NCBI GenBank assembly: GCA_945936265.1
Contig: CAMETB010000016.1
Location: 1 to 16,263 of the forward strand
Direction of reading: 5' to 3'
DNA length: 16,263 nucleotides
Source: an uncultured Clostridia bacterium
GTDB lineage: Bacteria; Bacillota; Clostridia; Oscillospirales; CAG-272
The first letter of the stretch is position 1. The number at the start of each line of letters is the position of its first letter. The notes under the pieces are model-generated. The model searched no databases, had not been told where the DNA came from, and saw only the letters and a list, made by a program, of their open reading frames with translations. The position numbers and the translations under genes are program-made. Of this stretch, positions 8,085-15,825 are shown piece after piece.

Positions 8085-8120
8085 TTTGTTCATATCATTA
8101 AAATAGGATGAACAAATTTT
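8085..8120 (+). terminator. Possible weak terminator after hemW
   Basis: A 9-bp inverted repeat (arms 8085-8093 and 8108-8116, 14-base loop) is followed by four T. GC content of the stem is low, so termination may be leaky. It could also be an operator for the downstream regulator. Confidence 0.4.
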
Positions 8121-8127
8121 AAAAAAT

Positions 8128-8138
8128 GCAAATTTTGC
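8128..8138 (+). repeat. 11-bp palindrome abutting the -35 of the XRE gene
   Basis: GCAAATTTTGC is symmetric around one central base and ends immediately before the TTGACT -35 box. Its position suits an operator for autoregulation, but AT-rich palindromes of this size also arise by chance. Confidence 0.35.
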
Positions 8139-8167
8139 TTGACTACAATGTGCGCTTATGTTAAAAT
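8139..8167 (+). promoter_or_regulatory. Sigma-A promoter of the XRE-membrane gene
   Basis: TTGACT, 17 bases, TAAAAT: 5/6 matches in each hexamer with ideal spacing. Transcription should start near 8174, which rules out translation from any codon upstream and supports the ATG at 8214. Confidence 0.75.
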
Positions 8168-8200
8168 TATCTATGTTAACTTAATATGTAAATTTCCTGA

Positions 8201-8208
8201 AGGGAGGG
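8201..8208 (+). promoter_or_regulatory. Ribosome binding site deciding the XRE start
   Basis: AGGGAGGG lies 5 bases before the ATG at 8214. No comparable site precedes any earlier in-frame start. Confidence 0.75.
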
Positions 8209-8213
8209 CGAAT

Positions 8214-8888
8214 ATGGATAATCAATCATTTCGTGAGATAGTGGCACAGAATATATATTATTTGCGTACCGTAAATCATCTGACGCAGTATGAACTCGGA
8301 GAGAAACTCAATTATTCCGATAAAGCAATCTCAAAATGGGAACGGGCAGACGGCTTGCCTGACGCGTTCGTCCTTCACAAAATGAGTGAACTGTTTGGGG
8401 TTACCGTCGATTATATTCTTACCGAGCACTCGGAACAGGATAAAAAGATAGATACGAAACCGATAAAGAAAAACAGACGCCTCATAGCGAATATAGTAAT
8501 GGTCGGCGTTGGTGCAATAGCGCTTTTATTCTTCGTGATATTTGCTCTCACTATGCAAAAGTATTATTGGCAGGTCTTTATATATGTTTTGCCCGCACTA
8601 TGCATAGTCGGAATAGTGTTCAGCAGTGTCTGGGAAAAAGGCAGAGGACTTTTCCTGTTTATTTCCGGACTTATATGGAGTATACTTTTAACGGTTTATG
8701 TAGCCGTTGCGAGATATGATATATGGATGATATTTTTACTTGGAATTCCCGCACAGATAATTGTATTTTTGAGCTTCAGAATAAAGATAAGTATAAAAAT
8801 CAGCCAGAAAGAAGGCCCGGTTTTATCTTCAAAGAAAAAGAAAAAAGATAAAAACGATGAAACTTCTCAAGATTCAAAAATTGAATAA
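8214..8888 (+). CDS. XRE-family HTH protein with four membrane segments
   Basis: A 224-residue protein. Residues 7-69 are a Cro/C1-type helix-turn-helix: RTVNHLTQYELGEKLNYSDK, then AISKWERADGLPD and a final LFGVTVDYIL helix, the usual pattern in Firmicutes XRE regulators. A basic linker (82-89) leads to about four hydrophobic segments (90-113, 119-138, 146-166, 169-189). The C-terminus is strongly lysine-rich (207-213) and probably cytoplasmic. This suggests a membrane-tethered DNA-binding protein sensing something in the bilayer or envelope, but the ligand and regulon are unknown. It has its own promoter, no operon partner on its strand before the strong terminator, and is likely monocistronic. 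Proteins of this build are fairly common in Clostridia, and I assign no specific function. Confidence 0.85.
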   Translation: MDNQSFREIVAQNIYYLRTVNHLTQYELGEKLNYSDKAISKWERADGLPDAFVLHKMSELFGVTVDYILTEHSEQDKKIDTKPIKKNRRLIANIVMVGVGAIALLFFVIFALTMQKYYWQVFIYVLPALCIVGIVFSSVWEKGRGLFLFISGLIWSILLTVYVAVARYDIWMIFLLGIPAQIIVFLSFRIKISIKISQKEGPVLSSKKKKKDKNDETSQDSKIE

Positions 8889-8900
8889 AAATTTTTATTC
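8883..8900 (+). repeat. 18-bp perfect AT-rich palindrome at the XRE stop codon
   Basis: The palindrome GAATAAAAATTTTTATTC contains the stop codon of the XRE gene and has no spacer, so as RNA it would make a weak hairpin. It may add to 3'-end formation together with the strong hairpin at 8964-8997. Confidence 0.4.
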
Positions 8901-8963
8901 GTTTCCTTAACAATCATAAAGAAGGCAAAAAAGCGACACATATGCCGCAAAATCAGCAAGTAG

Positions 8964-8997
8964 ATGCCACTCTACCACCGGTAGAGTGGCATTTTTT
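8964..8997 (+). terminator. Strong intrinsic terminator, 13-bp stem
   Basis: A perfect 13-bp stem (arms 8964-8976 and 8980-8992) with a three-base loop is followed by a run of T to 8997. The T run is only on the plus-strand side, so it acts on the XRE transcript. It lies 75 bases beyond the stop codon, an unusually long trailer for this compact window. Confidence 0.88.
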
Positions 8998-9000
8998 GCA

Positions 9001-9029
9001 CTCTATTTTATATTTGTTATAACATAGAG
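9001..9029 (+). repeat. Second hairpin directly after the terminator
   Basis: Arms 9001-9012 and 9018-9029 pair over 11 of 12 positions (one T/C mismatch) around a 5-base loop. It follows the terminator T run by three bases. Its AT-rich stem and lack of a downstream T run make it a poor second terminator, so its role is unclear. Confidence 0.55.
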
Positions 9030-9068
9030 AGAAAAAGTCAAACAGTAGGTAGGATTTTTGCGGTGCGG

Positions 9069-9098
9069 TTGATAAAATGCATATTGCAGAGGCAAAAT
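9069..9098 (+). promoter_or_regulatory. Candidate promoter of fakB-fakA
   Basis: TTGATA, 18 bases, CAAAAT. This is the best match in the 9030-9141 leader, but the -10 is only 4/6. It lies between the strong terminator and fakB, where a promoter is needed. A 6-bp inverted repeat (GGCAAA at 9091-9096, TTTGCC at 9107-9112) overlaps the -10 and could be an operator. Confidence 0.35.
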
Positions 9099-9112
9099 AT
9101 TTTCCCTTTGCC
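9091..9112 (+). repeat. Inverted repeat in the fakB leader
   Basis: GGCAAA and TTTGCC are separated by 10 bases. They overlap the candidate -10 and lie 30 bases before the fakB start. It is either a regulator site or a small leader hairpin. Confidence 0.35.
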
Positions 9113-9141
9113 GAAAAAGTGAATAACGAAAGGAATGTGAA

Positions 9142-10029
9142 ATGCAAAAGTATATTCTGAGCTGCTGCTCCACAATAGACCTTCCGAGAGATTATGTCGA
9201 AAAGAGAGATATAAAATTTATAGGTCTTTCCTACACGCTTGACGGAAAAGAGTACACGGATGATCTCGGCAAAACAATGCCGATGTCTGATTTTTATAAA
9301 GCCATGGCAAACGGCGCCATGACAAAGACCTCACAGGTTAATGTTGATACTTATATAGAATACTTCGGAAAATTTTTGGAAGACGGATATGATATAGTTC
9401 ATGTTTCGCTTTCTTCCGGGCTTTCCGGCTCATATAATTCCGCAAAAATTGCGGCGACGGAGCTTAAAGAACGCTATCCTGACAGAAAGATATATGTTGT
9501 AGACTCTCTCGGCGCATCATCGGGTCACGGACTCCTCGTTGCTAAACTTGCCGATTTAAGAGATGAGGGTATGTCGGCAGAGGAGATTTATAACTGGGCA
9601 ATGGAAAACAGACTTAAAGTTCATCACTGGTTCTTCTCAACCGATCTTACTTTTTACGTAAGAGGAGGAAGAATTTCAAAGGCGGCAGGCTGGTTCGGGA
9701 CCGTTCTTAAAATATGTCCGCTTCTCAACATGGATAACAACGGAAAACTGATACCTCGCTTCAAGATAAGAGGCAAGAGCAACGTTATAAACGAAATAGT
9801 AAAGAAGATGGAAGAAAACGCCGACGGAGGACTTGATTATAGCGGAAAATGCTTCATATCTCATTCCGCCTGCTACGAGGATGCAAAGGCTGTAAAGGAT
9901 CTTGTAACCGCCCGTTTCCCGAAAATAGACGGCGAGGTTATGATAAATGATATAGGAACGACGATAGGATCTCATACAGGCCCTGGCACAGTTGCCCTGT
10001 TCTTCTTCGGGAAGGAAAGAATTGATTGA
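9142..10029 (+). CDS. fakB: DegV-family fatty-acid-binding protein (FakB)
   Basis: A 295-residue DegV protein. FakB holds a single fatty acid and presents it to FakA for phosphorylation to acyl phosphate, which feeds phospholipid synthesis. Family marks are TSQVNVDTY (63-71, the Thr-Ser that contacts the carboxylate in characterised FakBs), SLSSGLSGSYNSA (89-101), DSLGASSGHG (121-130), RGGRISKAAG (174-183) and the C-terminal SHTGPGTVALFF (277-288) with its conserved His. The N-terminus reads ILSCCSTIDLP where many DegV proteins have a TDSTxDL stretch, and this is still recognisable. The start has GAAAGGA 7 bases upstream. The fakA gene follows after 13 bases and its ribosome site overlaps this stop codon, which strongly supports the FakB role over an orphan DegV. 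Fatty acid preference cannot be read from sequence here. Confidence 0.92.
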   Translation: MQKYILSCCSTIDLPRDYVEKRDIKFIGLSYTLDGKEYTDDLGKTMPMSDFYKAMANGAMTKTSQVNVDTYIEYFGKFLEDGYDIVHVSLSSGLSGSYNSAKIAATELKERYPDRKIYVVDSLGASSGHGLLVAKLADLRDEGMSAEEIYNWAMENRLKVHHWFFSTDLTFYVRGGRISKAAGWFGTVLKICPLLNMDNNGKLIPRFKIRGKSNVINEIVKKMEENADGGLDYSGKCFISHSACYEDAKAVKDLVTARFPKIDGEVMINDIGTTIGSHTGPGTVALFFFGKERID

Positions 10030-10035
10030 AAGGAG
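10029..10035 (+). promoter_or_regulatory. fakA ribosome binding site deciding the start
   Basis: AAAGGAG begins on the last base of the fakB stop codon and lies 7 bases before the ATG at 10043. The frame is open 17 codons further upstream into fakB (ATG at 9992), but that start has no comparable site. Confidence 0.8.
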
Positions 10036-10042
10036 TCTTTTT

Positions 10043-11695
10043 ATGGATACAACACTGGAACATGAAAAGATAAACGGTTCTGATTACCGTAAACTCATAA
10101 TAATTGCGGCGCAATGCCTTGAGGATAATAAAGAGGAAATAAACGAGTTAAATGTATTTCCCGTGCCCGACGGAGACACGGGCTCAAATATGTCCATGAC
10201 CGTATCTAATGCGGCGAAGGAACTGATGCATTCAAATGATATGCCGCTTGATAAAACCGCCCGGAAGGCGGCAAAAGCAATGTTGCACGGCGCAAGAGGA
10301 AACTCGGGAGTAATACTCAGCCTTCTTTTCAGGGGCATCTCAAACGGACTTGCTACAGCTTCCGAGTGCGATGGTGTGGCATGGGCAAATGCTCTTTCTG
10401 AGGGCGTAAAGATGGCATACAAATCCGTAGAACACCCTGCAGAAGGAACTATACTTACGGTTGCAAAAAGGTGTGCGGATGCCGCAATGAAGGCTTCGCT
10501 TGAGAAAAACAGTTTTGAGTACGTTCTTACCGCCGCAATAAGCGAGGCGGAAAAGGCACTTAAAGATACCGTAAAGCAAAATCCCGTGCTTGAAAAGGCA
10601 GGGGTTGTCGATGCGGGCGGAAAAGGCTGGCTGCTCGTTATGCAGTCAATGAGAAATGCTTTAAACGGAGAAGAACCGAGGGAGCTGAAAATTTCCGAAG
10701 AAAACACCGAAACGAGAGAAAAAGCGGATTTTTCGTCGTTTGACACCGAGGATATAAAATACGCTTTTTGTACTGAGTTTATAATCCATAAGCATGATGG
10801 CGATGCGGATTCTTCACCTCTTAAAGAATATCTCGGCTCGATAGGCGATAGTCTTGTTATGATAGATGACGGCGAGATAATAAAAGTTCATGTTCATACA
10901 AATGTTCCTCACGATGTTCTGGGCGAGGCTCTCAAGTACGGAGTATATGAAACCGTCAAAGTCGAGAACATGAAAAATCAGCATACAAACAAACTTGTCG
11001 AGCAGGAAAGTGAAGAAAAAAAAGAGGAACTTAAAGAATACGGCTTTGTGGCAGTTTGTTCGGGTGACGGAATAGAGGCTATGTTCAAAGAACTCGGCGT
11101 TGACAGTATTGTATCGGGCGGGCAGACTATGAACCCTTCAACTGAGGACCTTTACAAAGCGGTATTGTCAGTACATGCCAAAACCGTTTTTATACTTCCC
11201 AATAACAAAAATATAATACTTACCGCAAATCAGGTATCGGAGCTTACCGATAAAAATGTTATAGTAATTCCCACGAAAACAATACCGCAAGGGTTTGCCG
11301 CAATGCTCGGCTTCAATGAGGACGATGACGGAGCAACAAACGAAAAGAGCATGATCGGATGCATCGGCAATGTTGATACGATGCAGATAACCTATGCCGC
11401 CAGAAATTCAAATTATGCCGGACTTAATATAGAGGAAGGAGACCTTCTGGCACTTTACGAGGATAAACTCCTTTGTGCCGATAAGGATATAAAACAACTT
11501 CTCAAAATTCTTGCAGATAAGGCAAAGCATAAGGATAAAAAATTTATAAGCATTTATTACGGTTCTGATGTTACGGAAGATATGGCAAACGAGGCACTTT
11601 CAGTAATAAAAGAGGAACTTAAAGATACGGATGCCGAAGTAGCACTTTACAAAGGTAATCAGCCGGTTTATTATTTTATAATTTCCGCAGAATGA
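10043..11695 (+). CDS. fakA: Fatty acid kinase FakA (DhaL-domain ATP kinase)
   Basis: A 550-residue protein, close to the length of S. aureus FakA. The N-terminal DhaL/DAK2 domain (about 13-205) has NVFPVPDGDTGSNM (37-50) with Mg-binding aspartates D43 and D45, GARGNSGV (83-90), AEGT (133-136) and AGVVDAGGKG (186-195). A middle domain and a C-terminal FakA/DegV-like domain follow, with a conserved SGGQTMNPSTEDLY stretch and nucleotide-fold-like strands (FILPNNKNI). It phosphorylates the fatty acid carried by FakB, and the product enters phosphatidic acid synthesis through PlsX/PlsY. It is co-transcribed with fakB and ends about 40 bases before a very strong terminator. There is no sign of truncation or frameshift. 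Confidence 0.93.
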   Translation: MDTTLEHEKINGSDYRKLIIIAAQCLEDNKEEINELNVFPVPDGDTGSNMSMTVSNAAKELMHSNDMPLDKTARKAAKAMLHGARGNSGVILSLLFRGISNGLATASECDGVAWANALSEGVKMAYKSVEHPAEGTILTVAKRCADAAMKASLEKNSFEYVLTAAISEAEKALKDTVKQNPVLEKAGVVDAGGKGWLLVMQSMRNALNGEEPRELKISEENTETREKADFSSFDTEDIKYAFCTEFIIHKHDGDADSSPLKEYLGSIGDSLVMIDDGEIIKVHVHTNVPHDVLGEALKYGVYETVKVENMKNQHTNKLVEQESEEKKEELKEYGFVAVCSGDGIEAMFKELGVDSIVSGGQTMNPSTEDLYKAVLSVHAKTVFILPNNKNIILTANQVSELTDKNVIVIPTKTIPQGFAAMLGFNEDDDGATNEKSMIGCIGNVDTMQITYAARNSNYAGLNIEEGDLLALYEDKLLCADKDIKQLLKILADKAKHKDKKFISIYYGSDVTEDMANEALSVIKEELKDTDAEVALYKGNQPVYYFIISAE

Positions 11696-11734
11696 TATAT
11701 AATCGCTTTATAACTTTCAAAAACAAATTGCGCG

Positions 11735-11783
11735 TATAAAATCAGCGCCCCGATTATGATGAAATCGGGGCGCTGATTTTATA
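11735..11783. terminator. Bidirectional terminator between convergent operons
   Basis: A perfect 21-bp stem (arms 11735-11755 and 11763-11783) with a 7-base loop has a long GC core and an AT outer part giving TTTTAT on either strand. It lies between fakA (plus) and the HdeD-like gene (minus) and should end both transcripts. Confidence 0.93.
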
Positions 11784-11840
11784 TTAAAGAACAAATTAAG
11801 CAAAAATGTTAATTATCAAATAAGCACTCATATGCACATA

Positions 11841-11860
11841 TGCTCATTATTGCTCACTAT
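11841..11860 (+). repeat. Short tandem repeat at the end of the HdeD-like gene
   Basis: Two 10-base units, TGCTCATTAT and TGCTCACTAT, differ at one position. They span the stop codon of the minus-strand gene. They are probably incidental. Confidence 0.35.
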
Positions 11861-12621
11861 GCATTGTCCTTGCCATTTCCGGGTTCTGTTTCCCTTGCTT
11901 CTTCGTGTTCTGTGATTACAAAGTCCGCAGCAGAGATTTTTTCTTCTTTCTCAATGGGAATAATTTCTGCTTTTATTCTGTCGGGAACGGCATCTGGATA
12001 TGAATCCGCAAGAACTGCGTCCTCGCCCGAGCCTATAACTTTTGCGTGTGCGTCGTATTCGGCAGAGGCTGATTTCACTATTCTGCCGAGATAGAAAAGC
12101 GAGAAGAAGTTTTCAAGCCCGCAAAGGAAAAGCGAAATTCCCATAAGAAGAGTGAAAAATCTTTGGTTGTCGTCGGTCAGCTGAGTGCGTACGACGAAGA
12201 AACCGCCTGCTATTGTAAGTATTGATATAATTAAAAGGAACCACCACATTTTAAGTTTGTATCTTTTGGCATTTATAACTGTCTGAAGTTTGAACGAGCC
12301 GTCGATTATTATAAGTAAGCCTATAAACATGGGATATACCTTTGCCACCTGATCCGGAATTGCAAGACCGACGGCGCCGCAAATTATCGTAATTGAAGCA
12401 AAAATCACAGCAAAAGCAAACGGAACGCCCCTTTGTCTGTTTGCAAGAAACGCTATTATCTGAACTATTCCGAAGATAAGAGCGCCTCCTGCTATCACAT
12501 AACTTATTGTGCGCAGGGATTCTATCGGAAATATCATAAAACATACGCCGACAGCACAGAGAATTATTGAAACAAAGAGATATCCCCACCTGAAATTTTT
12601 GATTGAATTTATAAGTTTCAT
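11857..12621 (-). CDS. HdeD/DUF308-family membrane protein
   Basis: A 254-residue protein with six hydrophobic segments (about 12-31, 36-60, 67-88, 94-113, 124-144, 155-176) arranged as short TM pairs with Gly-rich turns, the DUF308 pattern named after E. coli acid-resistance protein HdeD. A hydrophilic, mostly acidic tail of about 70 residues (185-254) follows and is likely cytoplasmic. It has no enzyme motif. HdeD in E. coli helps in acid resistance, but function in Clostridia is not established, so I do not assign one. It starts 24 bases after the pyk stop with a GAGGT ribosome site and no clear promoter of its own, so it is probably the last gene of the exporter-pyk operon. Confidence 0.78.
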   Translation of the reverse strand: MKLINSIKNFRWGYLFVSIILCAVGVCFMIFPIESLRTISYVIAGGALIFGIVQIIAFLANRQRGVPFAFAVIFASITIICGAVGLAIPDQVAKVYPMFIGLLIIIDGSFKLQTVINAKRYKLKMWWFLLIISILTIAGGFFVVRTQLTDDNQRFFTLLMGISLFLCGLENFFSLFYLGRIVKSASAEYDAHAKVIGSGEDAVLADSYPDAVPDRIKAEIIPIEKEEKISAADFVITEHEEARETEPGNGKDNA

Positions 12622-12645
12622 AATTACCTCACTGTAAAATAAGCG

Positions 12646-14058
12646 TCAGATAACCTCTATCTTCATTATATTCGAAGAGCCTTTTCCACCGTTTATAATA
12701 CCGCCGGTTATTACTATGGTGTCACCTTTTTTGAGGTTGAAGGTGTCCTTAGCAGCCTTTTTTGCCATATAGAAAAGAACATCTGTGGAATTTACGGTTT
12801 CGCACATAACGGGAGTAACTCCCCACGAAAGAGCGAGTTTGCGCCAGGTGCTCTCGCAGTTGGTAAGGCCTATTATATCAACGGGAGAGCGGAATCTCGA
12901 TACCATTCTTGCCGTAATTCCGGAAGTAGAGCAGACTACAATCGCTTTTGCGTGAATATCTATAGACATACAGCATGTTGAGTGGGAAAGTGCGTCGACC
13001 GAGTTGTTTATTATAAAGCCGGAACGGGCAAAAAGATTTGCGTAATCTATGCTTGCCTCTGCTTTTTCGGCAATTTTAGACATAGTCTGTACGGTGAGAA
13101 CCGGGTATTTGCCTGCCGCAGTTTCGCCCGAGAGCATAATTGCGCTCGTTCCGTCATAGACGGCATTTGCAACGTCGGATATCTCCGCACGGGTAGGACG
13201 CGGATTTTTTATCATGGATTCAAGCATTTCGGTAGCGGTGATAACGCGCTTACCGAGCATTCTGCACTTTGTTATAAGGTACTTCTGAATTGCCGGCAAC
13301 TCTTCAAAAGGTATTTCAACTCCCATATCGCCTCTGCCTATCATTATACCGTCACATTCCTTGCAGATATCCTCTATGTTGTCAACTCCGGAGCGGTTTT
13401 CTATCTTGGCTATCAGGTCTATATCTCCTCCTCCGTTATCCTTGAGAAAGTCTTTCACATCTTTCAGGTCCTGGCGCCTGGAAACAAAAGAGCATGCTAT
13501 AAAATCAACTCCGTGTTCGATTCCGAAAAGTAAATCACTCTTGTCCTGTTCGCTTAAATATTCCTGATGAAGCACCTTGTTCGGAAAGCTCATACTCTTG
13601 GAGTTTGAAAGCTCGCCCCCCGCTATTACCTTGCATACAGCGTCGGTGTCGGTAAGACTTGTTACCTCGAAGATTACAAGCCCGTTGTTTACAAGGATAC
13701 GGTCGCCTATACTAAGATCGTTTATCATACCCTTGTAAGTAACGCTTACTCTTTTTTCATCTCCTATTATATCTTCTGTCGTAAATGAAAAAGTATCGCC
13801 GTCGTTTAAGAGTATTTTACCGTCTTTAAACGTCTTTATTCTGTATTCCGGTCCTTTTGTGTCGAGCATTATAGCGATAGGTAATCCGAGTTCTTCGCGG
13901 ATTTTTTTAATCATAATTATTTTTTTCAGATGATCCTCATGCGTTCCGTGAGAGAAATTAAGGCGCGCAACGTTCATGCCCGCAAGGCAAAGCCCTCTCA
14001 TTACACCTTCGTCATCGCACGCAGGACCTACTGTGCATACTATTTTTGTCTTTCTCAT
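12646..14058 (-). CDS. pyk: Pyruvate kinase
   Basis: This enzyme converts phosphoenolpyruvate and ADP to pyruvate and ATP, the last step of glycolysis. It has 470 residues, the core length without the extra C-terminal PEP-utiliser-like domain found in Bacillus enzymes. Family marks are ARLNFSHG (31-38), LDTKGPEYR (65-73), catalytic KIEN (218-221), GRGDMGVEIP (241-250), TATEMLESM (274-282) and DGTSAIMLSGETA (302-314). The Glu in KGPE is the residue linked to K+ dependence in this family, so a K+-requiring enzyme is likely. Several usually strict positions differ: TATEML for TATQML, DGTSA for DGTDA, PEYR for PEIR. The ATG overlaps the stop of the upstream ABC gene (ATGA), with GGGAGG in its last codons. 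Placing this behind an exporter is unusual. Confidence 0.95.
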   Translation of the reverse strand: MRKTKIVCTVGPACDDEGVMRGLCLAGMNVARLNFSHGTHEDHLKKIIMIKKIREELGLPIAIMLDTKGPEYRIKTFKDGKILLNDGDTFSFTTEDIIGDEKRVSVTYKGMINDLSIGDRILVNNGLVIFEVTSLTDTDAVCKVIAGGELSNSKSMSFPNKVLHQEYLSEQDKSDLLFGIEHGVDFIACSFVSRRQDLKDVKDFLKDNGGGDIDLIAKIENRSGVDNIEDICKECDGIMIGRGDMGVEIPFEELPAIQKYLITKCRMLGKRVITATEMLESMIKNPRPTRAEISDVANAVYDGTSAIMLSGETAAGKYPVLTVQTMSKIAEKAEASIDYANLFARSGFIINNSVDALSHSTCCMSIDIHAKAIVVCSTSGITARMVSRFRSPVDIIGLTNCESTWRKLALSWGVTPVMCETVNSTDVLFYMAKKAAKDTFNLKKGDTIVITGGIINGGKGSSNIMKIEVI

Positions 14059-15824
14059 GATAAATCCTCCCTGTTTTCAAACTGACTGTTATATAGTACG
14101 GAATAAAATCCGTTGTTTTTAAGAAGTTGTTCATGGTTGCCTTTTTCAATCACCTTACCGTCTTTCATAACAAGAATAAGGTCCGCCTCTCTTATTGTGG
14201 AAAGGCGATGGGCAACTATAAACGAGGTACGCCCCTTCATAAGCCTTGCAAAAGCCTCCTGAATTTTTGCCTCTGTTCTTGTATCTATTGACGAGGTAGC
14301 CTCGTCGAGAATAAGCATGGGAGGCAGGCAGAGCATAACTCTCGATATGCAAAGAAGCTGCTTTTGTCCTTGTGAGAGGGAATTTTCCTCCTCGGATATA
14401 AATGTGTCGTATCCGTTTGGCAAACGCTTTATAAAACCGTGAGCGTGTGAAGCTTTTGCCGCTTCTATAATTTCTTCGTCTGTCGCGTTGGGTTTTCCCA
14501 TAGCAATATTTTCACGCACAGTGCCGCTTTTTATCCATGTTTCCTGAAGAACCATTCCGTAATTTTTGCGCAGAGAATGTCGGGTGACTTCATTTATATT
14601 ATACCCGTCCACCGATATTGAACCTGCACATACATCGTAAAATCTCATAAGAAGATTTATAAGCGTCGTTTTTCCGCAACCGGTAGGACCTACAATGGCT
14701 ATTCTCATACCGGGTTTTACATCAAGTGAAAGATGCTCTATAAGCTTTCTTTCAGGAACATATGAAAAACTTACATCGTCAAGCGTTACATTACCGTCAG
14801 CCTCGCAAAGAATATGTGCGTTGGGAGCGTCGGGGGTTTCGGGTTCCTCGTCTGTCAACTCAAATATTCTTGATGCACAGGCGATGGCGTTTTGAAGTTC
14901 GGTTACGACTCCGGATATTTCATTAAAAGGTTTTGCGTATTGATTTGCATAATTGAGGAAACAGAACAAAGCGCCTATGGTTATGGCGTCTCCTCCAGTA
15001 CCGAGAGCCGCAAAAGCACCGGCAAGCGCCACGCCCGAATATACGAGCGCATTTATAAATCTTGTTGAAGGATTTACAAGAGAAGAGAAGAATACTGCTT
15101 TTACGGAACATTTTTTAAGTCTTTCATTTACCTCGTCAAAGTCCGCTATTGATTTTTCCTCGTGTGAAAAAGCCTTTACAACTTTCAGGTTGCTTATTGT
15201 CTCGTCAACAACGGCAGTTTCTTCCGCCCTTGTTTCTGACTGGATATGAAACATATTATACGTATTTTTTGCGATAAAACTTGCAATTATAAGCGAAAGC
15301 GGAGTCAGTATAACTACAACAAGCGTTATTTTTGCGTTTATTGCAAGCATGAATGCAAGTGTGCCTGCAATTGTCATAACGCCTGTAAAAAACTGGGTAA
15401 AGCCCATGAGCAGACCGTCTGCAAACTGATCCGCGTCTGCAATCACACGGCTTACGGTTTCTCCGTAAGAATGAGAATCTATATATTTAAGAGGCAGTTT
15501 TTCTATTTTGGAGAAAGCGTCATTTCTCACGTCTCTTATAACATTATAGGTTATTACGTTATTGATATTATTCATAATCCACTGCAGGAGTGATGTGGCA
15601 ACAGCTATAATAACCGCTCTTAAAAGGAGGGTGAAAATACCGTCAAAGTCAACGTCGTTTTTGCCGACTATAAGGTCAATCGCATCTCCTACGATTATAG
15701 GTATATAAAGGGTAGCACCAACCGTCAGAAGAGCGAGCAGAAGCGAAAAAATGAGAAGGAAACGGTATTTCTTTATATACGAAAGCACCTTTTTTATGGT
15801 CGATTTCTGAAATTTCTTTTTCAT
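14055..15824 (-). CDS. ABC exporter half-transporter, subunit with catalytic Walker B Glu
   Basis: A 589-residue fused membrane-ATPase exporter subunit. The TM domain with about six segments (22-320) precedes the nucleotide-binding domain (about 345-580). The ATPase has Walker A GPTGCGKTT (379-387), Q-loop Q427 (VLQETW), signature LSQGQ (483-487), Walker B LILDE with catalytic E508 and switch His H539 (VAHRLST). The signature Gln in place of the second-position Gly of LSGGQ is the change seen in one partner of heterodimeric exporters of the TM287/288, LmrCD and BmrCD kind. The partner is encoded just upstream. The substrate is unknown: drugs, lipids or peptides are all possible. Start: a GTG at 15833 is in frame, but the AAGGAG site ends one base before it. 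The ATG at 15824, 10 bases away, fits better. Confidence 0.92.
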   Translation of the reverse strand: MKKKFQKSTIKKVLSYIKKYRFLLIFSLLLALLTVGATLYIPIIVGDAIDLIVGKNDVDFDGIFTLLLRAVIIAVATSLLQWIMNNINNVITYNVIRDVRNDAFSKIEKLPLKYIDSHSYGETVSRVIADADQFADGLLMGFTQFFTGVMTIAGTLAFMLAINAKITLVVVILTPLSLIIASFIAKNTYNMFHIQSETRAEETAVVDETISNLKVVKAFSHEEKSIADFDEVNERLKKCSVKAVFFSSLVNPSTRFINALVYSGVALAGAFAALGTGGDAITIGALFCFLNYANQYAKPFNEISGVVTELQNAIACASRIFELTDEEPETPDAPNAHILCEADGNVTLDDVSFSYVPERKLIEHLSLDVKPGMRIAIVGPTGCGKTTLINLLMRFYDVCAGSISVDGYNINEVTRHSLRKNYGMVLQETWIKSGTVRENIAMGKPNATDEEIIEAAKASHAHGFIKRLPNGYDTFISEEENSLSQGQKQLLCISRVMLCLPPMLILDEATSSIDTRTEAKIQEAFARLMKGRTSFIVAHRLSTIREADLILVMKDGKVIEKGNHEQLLKNNGFYSVLYNSQFENREDLS

Positions 15825-15825
15825 T

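Noticed and set aside
8942..9022. A 26-codon open frame starting MPQNQQVDATLPP
   Set aside because: It runs straight through the terminator hairpin and its T run, has no ribosome site at a workable distance and ends in the second hairpin. It is most likely chance.
9992..10042. Upstream ATG extending fakA by 17 residues into fakB
   Set aside because: The extra residues do not resemble the FakA N-terminus, and the strong AAAGGAG site points to the ATG at 10043.
10084..10746. A 220-residue open frame on the minus strand
   Set aside because: It lies entirely within fakA, which has complete family motifs on the other strand. It has a Ser/Ala/Phe-rich shadow composition and no recognisable domain.
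12982..13533. A 183-residue open frame on the plus strand
   Set aside because: It is antisense to pyk, has no ribosome site and shows a Cys/Tyr-rich shadow composition.
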